Assembly (NCBI GenBank): GCA_001600615.1
Contig: BCKK01000001.1
Span: 3,043,826 to 3,107,825 of the forward strand
Length of the DNA: 64,000 nt
Source of the DNA: Dioszegia crocea
Lineage: Eukaryota > Basidiomycota > Tremellomycetes > Tremellales > Bulleribasidiaceae
Reading direction: 5' to 3'
Notes under the pieces: model-generated
Seen by the model: only the letters and a program-made list of their open reading frames with translations
What the model was told of the DNA's origin: nothing
The model's database searches: none
Shown: positions 1 through 10,988 of the stretch, piece by piece
Numbering within the stretch: position 1 is the first letter of the stretch
How the letters are laid out: every line of letters starts with the position of its first letter
Position numbers and translations under genes: made by a program

Positions 1-1005
1 GAGAGAAGAGTAAGCGAGACCTCTTCAACCAAGGAGATCCCGTTCTGATGTTCCAGTCACCGACATGCTGATAGCTATCCTGAACTGTTGCACCAAAGAA
101 GAGCTTGAAGAGGAGGAGGAGACCCCTATGATCACCCCAGAGACCCCGGAGATTGATGGTGCGTTCCCCTTCCAATCATTTGGGCCGTAGCTGACTATCT
201 CAGTGCCGCAAACCGAGAGCCAGCAGCAGAGACAATTGATCAAATCCAAGATCTTGGCTGTTGGTCGGATGTCCAGAGTATTCGCTCTTCTACGGTAAGC
301 TCGCCAGTATTGTTATCTGGACGCACACGCTGACTCAACTTAGTGAAGAATCCGAAAAGGTTTCAGAGCTCAAGAGTATTTCCGGCGCGAATGCTTTGCC
401 AGGTGTGGAGTTGGCCAGTGGAGCTGAGGAGATCAAGGATGCAATCCACGGTTTCGATGATGCGTAAGTCCATCACATTACTCTGAGTTCTCCTGCTGAT
501 CGCCAGGCGCAAGAGTGATATCGAGAATGAGCGTCTGCCACCAGACATCATTGATGTAAGTCATCTTACCAACCAGAAAAGAATCTCTTTGATATTTCAG
601 CCCGATGACGAATCCCCTGCCACCCCTTCACCAATCCACTCCGTCCCGCACACACCTGAAGAGATGCCCTACGTCCCCATCTCTGGCCCCTTCGCAGGTC
701 AAGAGTCGCCTAGCGAGATTGCTGGCAGTCCCCTCTCTCCCAATGCCGGTGGAGGCAGCAGTCCTGGCGGCGCAGGAACTCCCGGCACACCTACCAGCGG
801 CATGAACTGGCGACGCGGTCACTCGCGTAAGCAATCTTTGGGAACTACCAAGACGTCCCCGTCTAACCGGCGCCGGAGTCTCGAAAACACCATGCACCTC
901 ATTCGAGATGTTGTGGATGGCCGAGATGCGCATGCGGATGGACAGCTGCGTAGCTTGGCGGAGGTCATTGCGAGCCCGACGAGGAAGGAAGGGGAGGGAG
1001 CGTAG
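1..1005 (+). CDS. CNA1: Calcineurin A catalytic subunit, C-terminal part (5' end off window)
   Basis: This is the 3' part of the Ca2+/calmodulin-dependent protein phosphatase 2B catalytic subunit, which controls stress, thermotolerance and mating responses in fungi. Exons are 1-9, 57-158, 204-294, 344-463, 507-555 and 601-1005, with introns of 43-49 nt, giving 257 residues before the stop at 1003-1005. After a short end of the catalytic/CnB-binding region ([14 protein letters not shown]) comes an acidic stretch. The calmodulin-binding helix follows ([20 protein letters not shown]), then the [18 protein letters not shown] segment and an autoinhibitory-type segment ([10 protein letters not shown]). 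The last ~130 residues are Ser/Pro/Gly-rich with SPxxRK-type sites, like the long phosphorylated tail of basidiomycete calcineurin. Splice phases join cleanly through all five introns. Identification is firm; the catalytic phosphatase domain lies left of the window. Confidence 0.93.
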
Positions 1006-1693
1006 GGCTTGGTGTTTGGTGGATTACGAAGATGAGGAGGGTGGAGAGTTCTCAGTACAATATGTGGTTATGGGATTATGATGCTATGACTTCACACTGT
1101 CCTGCTCACGTTACACAGCCAGCACATGTACTGTTGGTAATTCTGACACATCTGTGTCGACACTCAACGTGGCTGCGCCGAGTTGGCCCGGTGGCCCAGA
1201 GCGCCAGTCTCGCGACTGGCTTGGTCTCTTGCAGCAGTGACACGATTGAGGTCGCCGACAATGGCCTTGGCTGCGATATGATTTAAGTGGATGCCTTCTC
1301 TTGACTTTGAACACCTCTCCTTTCACCTTGGCTTCTCGGACGTGAATTATACCACGCCATTCTCCTCGTTTCTGCCTGTATGGGGCATGGGATGACAAGA
1401 GGCTTGTGTTTGTGTGAGGCTCATGTTTCCAGCTTTAACACATTTCTCCCTCAGATTTAATGGGTTGCGTAGAGCTACACCGTAGCCCCCGACTGAACAA
1501 AGCGCGGGTGGATCCAATCCCCGTCACTGCTTAGTAGTTGATACATACACATAGGTTGTTATACAAAGAACATAGGCAGGGCAGATGAATGCAGCCGAAT
1601 ATCCAATTGGCAAGGGAAGACCGTGAGGCTCGGTAGAGGGGAGGTTTGGGTGGACATGAGGCGGTAAAGGTAAGTTGGATCCGATCCCACAGA
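1006..1693. other. Intergenic, CNA1 / NEP1 tail to tail
   Basis: Convergent 3' flanks of CNA1 and NEP1. I see no convincing gene. There is a perfect 7-bp hairpin with a 4-nt loop at 1203-1220 (GCCAGTC/GACTGGC), which could be an RNA structure in the CNA1 3' UTR. The surrounding tRNA-like wording fails the tRNA test (see rejected items). Confidence 0.4.
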
Positions 1694-3126
1694 TCAAACG
1701 ATGTCCCAGAGTTCTTCCTGCACTTCGTCAGCCCCATACTTCGTACAACGATAGGAGGCAGAGCCGACTCACCATTGCGCAGCAGAACTTGCCACAGGCG
1801 ACAGAAGCGGAGAGGGAGTAATCTGATATGGAGATTTTCTGGTCGACCCATTGATCGGCAAAGTTGTCTGCTCTGTGCTAGGTTAGCATGAGAGCGTGAA
1901 ATGATGTCAGATGGGTAATTAACTCACCCTCGGGCCATGGCACCAACGAAAACGGCAACGGAATGTGATTCAGGCAGCGTGGGGAGGAATTTGGACAATC
2001 GAACGGTTGGGGCATCGGCGGATAGGGCTGCAGGATATCAGCGAAATCATAGATGAAACAAATCATAAAAAGCCACTGACTGAGTTTGATAGTGTTTGTA
2101 GGGAAATGCTCAGTCACTGGGTTCTTGATTACCCTCAACAATTTCTCGCTACCTTGAACACCTCGAATACTGAGTTTGTGAAGTAATTGAACTATAAACT
2201 TAGCTCAACCCTAGACCTGAACTCGATAAACTCACCCATGAGACCACTGAACCGCTTGAACGTTCTAGGTATCCTCACACTGGGATTGACCTCAATCAGT
2301 ACGCCCTTAGCAGTATGGATGTAAACCTGAAGAAGACCGGCTTTGTTCAGGGGTGAATCAAGAAGGGTGAGAAGGCACTATAGGGTCAGCGGAAGACTCA
2401 AGCTGCAATCTGGAAGGTGGGAGGATGCTCACCTGGTGCGTGATATCCGGTCGAGCGTCGGCTATATCCCGACCAGTTTTGGCAAGGATACCCTGGTGGT
2501 CGTCGCAATTCAGCAGGGCGTACTTGGCTTCTTTGCCAGGGATATTCTTTGTCGATGATCCCGAGGAAACTTTGTACGCTTCCAGGCAGGCCTAGAGAGT
2601 CAGCATATGTACTGCTCGTATGGCAGTCGTGTATCAATCGCCGGATCTCCCTCCGTGGAATGTTCAGAACATTGCGAGACCCTATGTCTAGTCCGGCCCA
2701 TCCCTTCAGAAATCTTCCCGCTCTGGCTTTTCTCGCCACAGAACCCATCTTACTGTTCTCACCAGCAACCCCAACCCCAGCCTGACTTACCTGAGACAAT
2801 ACCACAATCAAACGGCGCGTACTCTCCTTCGCCTCAGTCCCCTTCGGCACCTCAGCCTGCTTAGGTACAAAGTCCGCACCCACTCCCACCCTCCTACTCC
2901 CAGGCAGAGGTTTGGTCACTCTCGAAACTGCCACAGCATCCGCCATAGCTCGTCGAGTCGCCTCGGACTGATCCGTAGACATCATAATCCCATCTCCATC
3001 TCGCTTTGACGTCGCCGTGGCTGGTGTAAATTCGGGCGCGGTCGCTGACATTCTAGATGCCTTGGCTAGGCGATCTGCGGGATCTGAGATACGGCGTTTG
3101 GGCGGTGTGTTACTTCTGCCTGACAT
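1694..3126 (-). CDS. NEP1: Nep1/Emg1, 18S rRNA pseudouridine N1-methyltransferase
   Basis: Nep1 (Emg1) is a SPOUT-fold, SAM-dependent enzyme that methylates N1 of a pseudouridine in 18S rRNA and is needed for 40S subunit biogenesis in the nucleolus. Exons, in minus-strand order, are 3126-2791, 2591-2433, 2377-2236, 2191-2081, 2027-1928, 1872-1773 and 1717-1694, giving 323 aa. The first ~100 residues are a basic, low-complexity extension. Then come family motifs: [92 protein letters not shown] and VFVGAMARG. The last helix ends EELWDIV. Intron 1 (2592-2790, 199 nt) is about four times longer than the rest. The ATG at 3126 precedes SGRSNTPPK; the frame is open further upstream with no better start. 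Confidence 0.92.
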
Positions 3127-3741
3127 GGCTGTTTGGGGGTTGACAGATGGGGATGGAATTTGGACAATGATGGGAGTGGGTGGATGAATGGATGTGTCGA
3201 CTGAGGAGTAGCTGGAAATTTCAAGATTGAGTGGTCGGTTACGGCATCGACCAAAGTGGCGGCAGAGGCCGCTTGTCATCCATATCTAGGCTGCCACTAC
3301 TTCGGTCTGAGCTGTATACTGTACGTGGGGCTGCACAGACACCGGCCGCGTAACACTGAACTGCGAGAGGTAAGGCACTCGTCAAGATCCTTTGCCTAGT
3401 TCCCTCACAATGATGTTTTGACGGTAAAATTAGAGGAGCTGCTGATGAACAGGCCTCAACGATTCTGCTGAGCAAGGTCAGACCCATGAGGCAAGTAATT
3501 AGCTCTGCGCTTGGTGACGACTTGTGAGCGAGAGACGCGAAAAAGGCTTTGCTCGGATAGACTGGATACTTCTGGACGAGACAGGTCGGCCTCAACCAGC
3601 ACTGGTCGTATCGCACGCAATCACGTACTGCAATGGAACTGCGAGCAAACCGCGCACTGCCTAAACGGCGAGGATGCCAACTCCGCCATCAATGATATGT
3701 CGCACCAACCGAAATACATCCACTACATTCCCTACCACCAC
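3127..3741. other. Intergenic, NEP1 promoter / RPL4 3' flank
   Basis: Lies between the NEP1 start and the RPL4 stop, both on the minus strand. Short open frames here are antisense shadows without splice support. No RNA gene or repeat recognised. Confidence 0.4.
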
Positions 3742-5132
3742 CTATGCGGCGTTGAGGATCTCCAAGAACTCCTTGCCGGCGGCACCGGGAACGCTCTTCT
3801 TGACGCTCGCACCGCCCTTCTTGGCACGACGCTCCTGCTGCACCAACTCCTGTCGCCTGAGGGTCTTTGCGTAAGGGTTGAGACGGAAGAGGACGGCCTT
3901 GTTGCGGAGGGGGTTCTTCTTCTGGGTGAAGGGGCCTGGCAATCAGCGTCGAACCATGATCAACAGAGGCAGACTTACGCTTGGCAACGGGCTGGCCAGC
4001 GGGGCGGAGGACGGACTGGATCTCGTCAGAGTTGATGAGACGGGTGACGTCAGAGGTGGAGATTTTGGCGAGGGGGAGGCTGTACCGTTAGCGGTGCACG
4101 ATGGCAAAGGCAAATAAACTCACTTGAAGCCAGACTTCTTCTCGTAGATCTCGTCCAATGCCTTGATGGCACTCTCGGTCCAGACAATGAATCGACCGAC
4201 GTGTCCACCAGGGGCGAGCTGGAGGAGGTTGAGGGACTCGACGTTGCAGGTCTCGACTCCGGGAACGTTCTTGAAAGCACGAACGATACCCTCGTCTTTA
4301 CCGTAGACAACGAGGGGACCCCTTCGCTGCTGGTACCGCCTGTTCCTCATCTTTCCCTTTCCAGCCCGGAGTTTACGCGAGTTGGAGACTTTGGTGATGT
4401 CGGCAATGGCACCGACGGTGGTTAGGAGCTCGACGGCAGCCTTTGTCTTTTGGACAGACTCGATGGAGGAGGAGATAACGAGGGGGACTTCCTGGATCTG
4501 CTCGATGCGGTGACCGCGGGCGAGGACGAGCGAGGGGAGGGCGGAAGCAGCCAGAGCGGAAGCGACGGCGTATCGTCGCTGACCCTGGTTGATCTTCACG
4601 TGCCATCGTCGCCACGTCTTGGTGGGGGCGAACATGCGACCACCTCGGCACATGTTACCGAACGCGGCCTGACCGGATCGCTGGGTACCACCACCACCGA
4701 CACGGGGGATACGGGCGACGGCACGACCGGTACCCCAGGACTCGGCTGAGGTTTGGTGACCGGCCTTAGGGGAGACGGCGTAAGCCTGACGACGGTTCTT
4801 AGCCATGGACTCTGGGTCATTAGCTCGGTTCGTCGTGAGGTAATTGGACGGTATCCCTAATCCTCCATGAAGCCAATTGCGAGCCACCCCCTGATCCCAA
4901 TTTCTCCATTCCGACGACTCTCATTCGCCAGTCCAGCATCTCCTCCGATCTCCGCTCCCTAATTTCCCTTCCTCACGACATCCCATCATTGCCGAATTAC
5001 ACTCCCCAACTCACTGTGAACCTGCTGGACGACGTCGAGCCTGATGGGGGCGGTGAAGACGGCGGGGAGGGGCAAAGAGCCTGAGCTCTCGCCGGTAGCG
5101 GACCAGACGGTAAGGGTGGGTCGGGCAGCCAT
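3742..5132 (-). CDS. RPL4: 60S ribosomal protein uL4 (Rpl4)
   Basis: Cytosolic large-subunit ribosomal protein uL4, whose internal loop lines the peptide exit tunnel. Exons are 5132-5015, 4811-4124, 4079-3979 and 3935-3742, giving 366 aa. Family signatures include RPTLTVWS at the N-terminus, [77 protein letters not shown] tunnel-loop sequence (actual: [19 protein letters not shown]) and the C-terminal [23 protein letters not shown]. Introns are 203, 44 and 43 nt. The 203-nt first intron, directly after the N-terminal 39 codons, is long for this genome, as is common in ribosomal protein genes. I looked there for box C/D snoRNA motifs and found none convincing. The gene is divergent from mitochondrial bL33m across 290 bp. 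Confidence 0.95.
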
Positions 5133-5422
5133 TTTGTCAATAACGAGGTTGTCGATGGATAGTCTCGACAATTGCAGTCACTTGGAGATTTTTGGCTGGG
5201 CCAGTGCCGGAATCAAATCAGAGGCTCACGGTCGAAATTTGGCTGACGGGATTATAACTTTGGGTGAGGCAGGGGTGAGCGGGATTATAGAAATGTGGCG
5301 GACGCACGGATTACCTATTGTTGCAGCTGCAGCATCGCGCGATCGCGCGTTTCGCCTCCGAAGCAAAAGCTCAAGCTGGACTACTGTATGCACTTAACCT
5401 GTACATGAGGTGATCAAGCATC
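5133..5422. promoter_or_regulatory. Shared divergent promoter, RPL4 / MRPL39
   Basis: A 290-bp gap separates the two start codons of divergently transcribed genes for a cytosolic (uL4) and a mitochondrial (bL33m) large-subunit protein. It must hold both promoters. I see no clear TATA box. Confidence 0.55.
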
Positions 5423-5700
5423 ATGGCACCTAAAGCCAAGGCGAGGTGAGCTCAGTTGGTATGAGTGTGGTCATATATCGACCAGACAAGCTGATGCAAT
5501 ACAGGCGTATATTGATACGACTCGTGTCCACCGCCCTCACTGGACACTTCTACACCACCACCCGGGCAAGATTAGGAGAGAAGCTCGCCATGATGAAGTA
5601 TGATCCGATGGGTGAGCTAGGATTCTCAGGTGAACGAACCACTCAGCTGACAGTAATAGTGAAGAAGCACGTCCTCTTCACAGAAGCCAAGATCAAGTAG
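5423..5700 (+). CDS. MRPL39: Mitochondrial ribosomal protein bL33m
   Basis: Small mitochondrial large-subunit protein of the bL33 family. Exons are 5423-5445, 5505-5611 and 5660-5700, giving 56 aa, the normal size for bL33. Diagnostic wording is [30 protein letters not shown] and [13 protein letters not shown], which line up almost residue for residue with bacterial L33 (VSSAGTGHFYTT...KKFDP...HVIYKEAKIK). The basic start MAPKAKARR may act as a cleavage-free targeting sequence. The zinc-binding cysteines of C+ type L33 are absent, as in most mitochondrial forms. Transcribed divergently from RPL4. Confidence 0.93.
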
Positions 5701-5831
5701 CCGACAACCATCCGAATCATTTGTACCGACCTATCTCATCGACCCATAGTCCCGCATACGTACCACACATTGTCAATCATACCATGCATCTCTATACCCA
5801 TTCCGCTCCAGCACCCACTCCCACCGCTACA

Positions 5832-7116
5832 TCAAACCTTTACACAAAACAACCGTCGACCCGTCCGGTATTTGCGGTCCGACTGGAAGATCTGTTCGAA
5901 GAGGGACAGCCTGTCTGGACTGTATTGATATCGGACTGGAATCTAGGAGGAGGAGCCGGAGGATCTGACCATAAGCTCATACTCGACGGATAGGGTGAAG
6001 TTTGCAGTGGGAGATGCGAGAAATTTGGACATACCTGAGCTGGGTCGATGGAGCCTGTCGATGCTTGGATCTTGCTCGCGGACTTCAGCAAATCCAGAAG
6101 CTTTCCTAACGGCATAGACTGGAAACATCAGAGGGGAATCTTGGTCTGATATCTAGGACGGAAAGAGTCACTTACAGCCATCACCCAATTCCTCTCGACT
6201 TTCCCAGACCACTTCCCTCCCCCTTCCCATGCCTTGACCCCATCCACACTACCTACTCCCCATTCGAAGTACCTCTTCTCCTGATTTCCTATATCACTCG
6301 GGGCACCACGAAGAGGAGCAGCCAGCGACCTGATCTTCCGGACGTGTATATCCCATAGTTTCTCCTCTTTCGTCTTGGATCTTACTGTCGCCTTGGCCGT
6401 TCCAGCTCTGTCCTCCATAGTAACGCCTTCCTGAGCGTCCGTAGGACTGTTCTCTTGTTGTGGTTTTGGCTGTGATTGTGTCGCCTCCACTTTGGCCTTC
6501 GGTCTGGTATTGCCTGTATCCTTTGCCGGTGGAGGCTTAGGTATCACGCGTCCAGCTTGCTCTGGGAAGGTTCGGGCCAGTACGGCCTGCGCCTGGGCTT
6601 TCCGCGAGACGAAAGCGTCATGTCGAGCATTATGAGCGAGGGGAGCTGTACAATCATGGGATGTCTGAGCACGATGTCTGCCTTGTCAGCCGGATCTTAA
6701 GAATTCTCTTTACACCACAAATAGCAATAGCTGCCAGAAACTTGGTTACTGTTCACTTACTCAACACAGAATGCCCGACCACATCCAGGACATCTAATCT
6801 CCTTCGACACCCTATCTTCCTCCGCTGACACCGTATGCGCGGTCATACCTCCCTTCGCAGCCTCTCCCCCAAGTCCCGCAATACCCTCAATGCTCATCCG
6901 TCCACAGCTCCCTACTTCACATATCCCTCGCGCGCGAAAGCTGCTAGGTCCAGCTATCGCATTGACCTCCTTGAATCCCAATCCGGGGGCAGAGCACTGT
7001 TGATGCGACGTGATGTGGGCCGAACAGAAGATTTGGTGGCATGTTGGACAAAGAGTAGGGAGGAAGTCGACCGTGTGACATGAGGCGCATGAGGCGCCTA
7101 TGGACAGGAGAGACAT
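5832..7116 (-). CDS. CUZ1: Double AN1-type zinc-finger protein (Cuz1/ZFAND1-like)
   Basis: Proteins of the Cuz1/ZFAND1 group link the proteasome and Cdc48/p97 and protect against arsenite and metal stress. Exons are 7116-6761, 6677-6176, 6118-6035 and 5942-5832, giving 350 aa. AN1 finger 1 starts near residue 5 (CASCHTVDFLPTLCPTC, IFCSAH, SHQQC). Finger 2 spans the first intron (CEVGSCG, CPGCGRAFCVEHR, SHDC). A Pro/Gln-rich linker leads to a C-terminal region with alternating hydrophobic strands that would be the ubiquitin-like domain (GKLLDLL ... LSLFEQIF ... RLFCVKV). The start was chosen at the ATG giving MSLLSIGASC, because family members begin a few residues before the first finger; an in-frame ATG also lies at 7191. 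The last splice (92-nt intron, 5943-6034) is uncertain: reading through would end at 5840 instead. Confidence 0.8.
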
Positions 7117-7792
7117 GGCTGAAGGAGCGGTGGATTTAAGCAGGTCTTTGGGCGTGGACAGATAGGGCAGAGGCAGTTGAGTGGCAGTCATGACAGCAGG
7201 CGAGGCGCGTGCATCCGCCGCGCAATCATCATGATCGAAGACGTTTGAGATCGTCACGTGACGAAAGTGCGATCTCTAAATTTCCACAACATCGTATTGT
7301 GCCCAAGGAGGAGGGTCCTGCCCCATTAGCTGGCCCTATGTGGCGGTCGCAAGAGAACATTAGAGGCTGATATCTCCCCGATTAAAATCCTCAGCTGTGA
7401 ATTCTTCCCGGCGAATTGAGAGTAAGATGACTCTGAGCCGACAGCCGCGATATGACGCACACCGACGACATAACCGAGTCCTCTGTGTATTGTTTCCCTT
7501 GACCTTGATGCTGCCCATGTAGTCAGTCCCACAGTCGGACGGCCCGAGTCATCTGCAACTGCAGTTGAGATGCACGTTTCAGTTCAGCTTGAGGTGTGAC
7601 CCGGCCGGGATCTCCGTTTACGGCATAGCTGCCGCATTGAGCCAAGAGGATGACATCATCAATCAATCCCGCTCAGGCTCAGATCTCACAAAGGCGAACT
7701 AGAACCCCATATACACGACTTGTAAGCGTTCTCTCCTTCATCCATACATCTCTTCACTAATCTTAACCGAACCAACTACATCAACTACCAAC
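7117..7792. promoter_or_regulatory. Divergent intergenic region with TATA-like element
   Basis: Separates the divergent zinc-finger gene and the small secreted-protein gene. A CATATACACG element near 7708-7717, about 80 bp before the ATG at 7793, is the best TATA candidate for the plus-strand gene. No other gene seen. Confidence 0.4.
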
Positions 7793-8395
7793 ATGTACAT
7801 CCCCAACTTCCAGAACGTCGTCGCTGCCGGTCTTGCCCTCACTGGTATGGGTGCCATGAAGTGTGAGTCTTTCTCGCTTGCCCCGGACTTGCCACCACGT
7901 TCGCAACCCTGGCCGGGACCTCGGCCGTCCATGACCTGCCTCTGCCACTCAAGCCACTTAGAGCTTCGCTGACATCACAGCCGGCTCCAAGATTGCCCAC
8001 GGCTCCGTCACCGACTTTGCTGTTGAGAAGTGCCTCGACCTTGACGGCACGAAGCGGTGCACCACTCCTTTCAAGGTGTCCAAGTAGGTCTATTCCCCCC
8101 TTTACTAAGAAAGTGCTAACAGAAACAGGAGCACTTGCTACACCATCAAGTGGTCCACCGACGGCGCCATCTCGCACACCACCGCCGAGGTCCGTGATGC
8201 CGGAAGCAACGAGATTGTCTACTACAGGGATACCGACGGTGATTGGACTGCCGAAAAGAGCGAGGTGGGTCTATCTGCTACTGGCATGGAAGAGAGCCAA
8301 TGCTGATGGTATAGCTCGTCTACGTCGACTTCAAGCCCAAGATCATTGGTCAGGGCAACCACACTGTCGACTACGACATCAGGACCTGCGAGTAG
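7793..8395 (+). CDS. Small putatively secreted or membrane-associated protein, unknown function
   Basis: I do not recognise this gene. Exons are 7793-7862, 7981-8083, 8129-8264 and 8315-8395, giving 129 aa. All three introns (118, 45 and 50 nt) have good donors, CTGAC/CTAAC branch sites and CAG/TAG ends, and the phases agree. The N-terminus has a short hydrophobic run (VVAAGLALTGMGAM) that could serve as a signal peptide. The rest is soluble-looking with four cysteines (KCLDLDGTKRC, STCYTIKW, final RTCE) and alternating beta-like strands (EIVYYRD, LVYVDFKP, HTVDYDIRTC). This suggests a small disulphide-bonded beta protein, possibly extracellular. Function is inference only; the gene model itself is well supported. 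Confidence 0.65.
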
Positions 8396-9404
8396 GCGCT
8401 TGTGGACAAATGGTGCAGATGGCGGGTGTAGGAGTACGTAGTATAGGCCATCTTTCAGATGAGTGCAGCATGTATATATCATCAATAATATTGCAGGAGC
8501 CATGGTTGGTAACGTCGTCACGGGCAGCGCGAATCTGCAGGAACATCTCCCTCGAGATGACGTTCATAGAGTATCACAGCACCATCACCATGCACTGCGC
8601 CTAATAGAACGATCACTGATAAGATTGCGCACCCTCCGTTGGTCCTTCCTTCTACACCGCGCGCCGACAATTCCAGCCCTTTGCGTTTTAGAGACTACAC
8701 GGGCACTGGAATAGCAACATCAAGCTCCCGCATTTTGCCACCGTCAGAATTAAACCCTCGCATCGTGCCCTCACTTTCCCGGTGCATAAACCAGCGGCAA
8801 CTGCGGCGCAGGTGATCCGCTCCTCTTTGCTGATATTACGCATTTGACAGTCTATGAGGTACGGGATTCACTTTGCTGACCAGATCAATAAGAAGTCATC
8901 CAGTGCCTTCCGTGGACCGATCGAAGGCATGTGAGTCTTGCCATGGAAAGTGAGTTCGACTATCGGTCAAAACGCCGCCCGAGGACGTCGCGTCTCGCAT
9001 GTTCCGTGAATCAGCAACGCTTCGAATCTACCCGAGCGCGACATTGATATCAGCCGAGCAGGACGAATAACCCGAGATGGAAGGCAAGTCGTGCATGCAG
9101 CGCAGCTTAGCGTCAGCCTCTGATACGGAGCAAGGCAGCGTCATACTGCTTTCCTTTGTGGACCGCGATTGAGACCAAGATCCGATCGGCTGAAGCGCCG
9201 CTATCGCCTAGGTTGGCATGTGTTCTCGGGGAGCGCATCTTTGCTGCGCAATATAAATGCGACACGAGAAATCTCTGCGGATCCCATCGCCACATCTCTA
9301 CAAGTCAGCTAAACATCACTGCATACAACCCCGCCCAAGCTCCACATACATCCTCACTTTGCATTCTGAATCCTATCCCAGATCTGTCACTCCTACACGC
9401 CAAC
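8396..9404. other. Long intergenic region with TATAAA before 9405 gene
   Basis: About 1 kb without a supportable gene. A TATAAA at about 9251-9256 sits 150 bp before the next start codon and is the likely core promoter of that gene. Short open frames here lack splice or codon support. Confidence 0.4.
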
Positions 9405-9940
9405 ATGTCACCCAATACAGCTGTCAGCTGTGACTCAGTCCAGGCTACTATCCCTGTCTCCGTCCCTGGGCAGGCACGGCCTCAGATGCAGCACTTTCGA
9501 CCTCTTGCTACAGACTGGCAGAACGAAATTGTGGCCGGATATTATTCTAGTTCGCGAGAACACGGTGAGCTGGGTTTTATTACTCCCTGTCTACCTACGC
9601 ATGATTCTGATTAGTGCACCAACTCATCAATCCTCAACTAGGCCTAACTGACCCATCAGTCGAAGTCAGCGAGCGCTCGATCAGTGGCCAAACCCGCGCT
9701 GTGATCTTCAATGGCGAAGATATCCGGGACACATTGTATGATGTCGATGATCCTTCGACGTACCACACCCGGACTGCTCATTGCCATCATCAGAACCTTG
9801 GCACATTCCACCGGCGGCAGAGTGATGGCTTGGCCGGCGGGGTTGAGATCAGCACGATCTGCAATGCCTGCCACAGCGTCTTTCGGAATTTCCGCTTTTT
9901 CGGAGATGTGCAAAACAGGGAATATATGGGAGGTGCCTGA
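9405..9940 (+). CDS. Hypothetical 161-aa protein
   Basis: Not recognised. Two exons, 9405-9564 and 9615-9940, are joined by a 50-nt intron with a GTGAGC donor and a CTGATTAG acceptor, giving 161 aa. The reading frame has a good start context (CAACATGTC), a TATAAA upstream and a pyrimidine/adenine-rich leader. The protein is hydrophilic with no membrane segment or signal peptide. It carries a His/Cys cluster (AHCHHQ) and a CNAC pair (STICNACHSVFRNF) in its C-terminal half that could bind metal, but not in the spacing of any finger I know. It could be a lineage-restricted orphan; the opposite strand holds a competing short frame. Confidence 0.5.
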
Positions 9941-10293
9941 GGGGTGCGTATCCGTCGTAGCTTTGGCGCCGTGAGAGCCCTGGAGTTCGGATGTGCGGGG
10001 TAGCGGTCAGCTAGTAGGCTGCGAATGCCGTGACTGTTGAGTCGTTCATCACGTATCAAATGTATTGAGTGAGCATAAGGTGATGTGAGAAGTCTGAAGT
10101 ATTCCGTGCTAGTTCTGATCAGTGGTCTAGCAAGCCAGTGACAGAAGCTGGTCGTGCTCCTGCCTGTAAGGTAGTGAACAAGGCTGTTCTCTGATATGGC
10201 CAAGCCTTGATCAGTATGTCGAGTGAGTACGGCAATCCGAAGAGGGCCAGCCTGCTGAAGCGAGACGCAGGTGACTGAAATCGGATATGCTTC
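9941..10293. other. Intergenic, convergent 3' flanks
   Basis: Between the stop of the 161-aa orphan and the stop of the cyclophilin on the other strand. Nothing recognised. Confidence 0.4.
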
Positions 10294-10988
10294 TTACATC
10301 TCCCCACATTCTGTTATCCGCACATTCAGCTTTGGCCTGCGCAGTCAGCTTCCATCTCCCAAAGCGATAGAAGCTAGACTTACCGGTTATTTTGTCCAGT
10401 CGGCGTATGTTCAATCTTCCTGACTGTCAAGAACCCTTCTATCACCCGCCCAAAAACGACGTGTTTCCCATCGAGAAACTCAGCGGGGTCGACGGTAATA
10501 AAGAACTGACAACCGTTGGTTGACGGCCCTGAGTTTGCCTGCTCACCGTCAGCTCGCTTTCTAGACTGTCAGGATTCACAAGCTCACCATGCTCAGTAAT
10601 CCCGGAATGGTATGTTTGAGCTGAAAGTTCTCGTCGGCGAATTGTGGGGTGTCGTATATGCTGAATGACCCAGTTCCGTCTCCTCTCACAAAGTCACCAC
10701 CTTGGACCATGAATGATGGGATCCTACATCAGTCAGACGAGATACACCTGTGGAAAACCAAAGCGCAACTTACACTCGATGGAACAGGCACTTCTTGTAC
10801 CCCTGCGGAACCCCATTCACTCTGTGCTCTCCCGTACACAATTGCCTAAAGTTCTCTGCTGTCTTTGGCACTATATCGTCAAAGAGCTCCATCTTGACTC
10901 GGCCAGAGGGCGTCTCGCCAATGTTGATGTCGAAGAAGACGACGGGGCGGACATGACCTGCTGGTGGGTCGGGAATGGCGTTTGACAT
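10294..10988 (-). CDS. PPIH: Cyclophilin H-type peptidyl-prolyl isomerase (U4/U6 snRNP cyclophilin)
   Basis: Single-domain cyclophilin, a proline cis-trans isomerase. Exons are 10988-10774, 10723-10588, 10538-10384 and 10336-10294, giving 182 aa. The catalytic and CsA-binding wording is present: FHRV (catalytic Arg), [45 protein letters not shown]. The closest family by wording is PPIH/CypH, the cyclophilin of the U4/U6-U5 tri-sn[44 protein letters not shown], and especially the ending [20 protein letters not shown] tryptophan/histidine change typical of PPIH ([10 protein letters not shown] in place of the usual KTEWLDGKH) is seen. The role in splicing is inferred from the family. It is head to head with PMT2. 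Confidence 0.92.

Noticed and set aside
1170..1265. tRNA-like stretch with an A-box-like TGGCCCGGTGG and an anticodon-stem-like hairpin
   Set aside because: The stem leaves a 4-nt loop (or 6/8 nt with fewer pairs), never a 7-nt anticodon loop, and there is no GTTCGANNC B box or matching acceptor stem.
1455..1535. Possible tRNA with a T-arm-like GCGGGTGGATCCAATCCCCG
   Set aside because: T loop is too long, and the putative acceptor ends do not pair on either strand.
2592..2790. Extra coding exon inside the long first intron of NEP1
   Set aside because: The frame is open through much of it, but the Nep1 family needs no residues between LIVVLSQ and the next strand, and the intron ends are good.
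4812..5014. snoRNA in the 203-nt first intron of RPL4
   Set aside because: An ATGATGG resembles a C box but no D box (CTGA) with terminal stem is present.
8222..8521. Minus-strand frame opposite the small secreted gene
   Set aside because: Antisense shadow of a well-spliced plus-strand gene, no family similarity.
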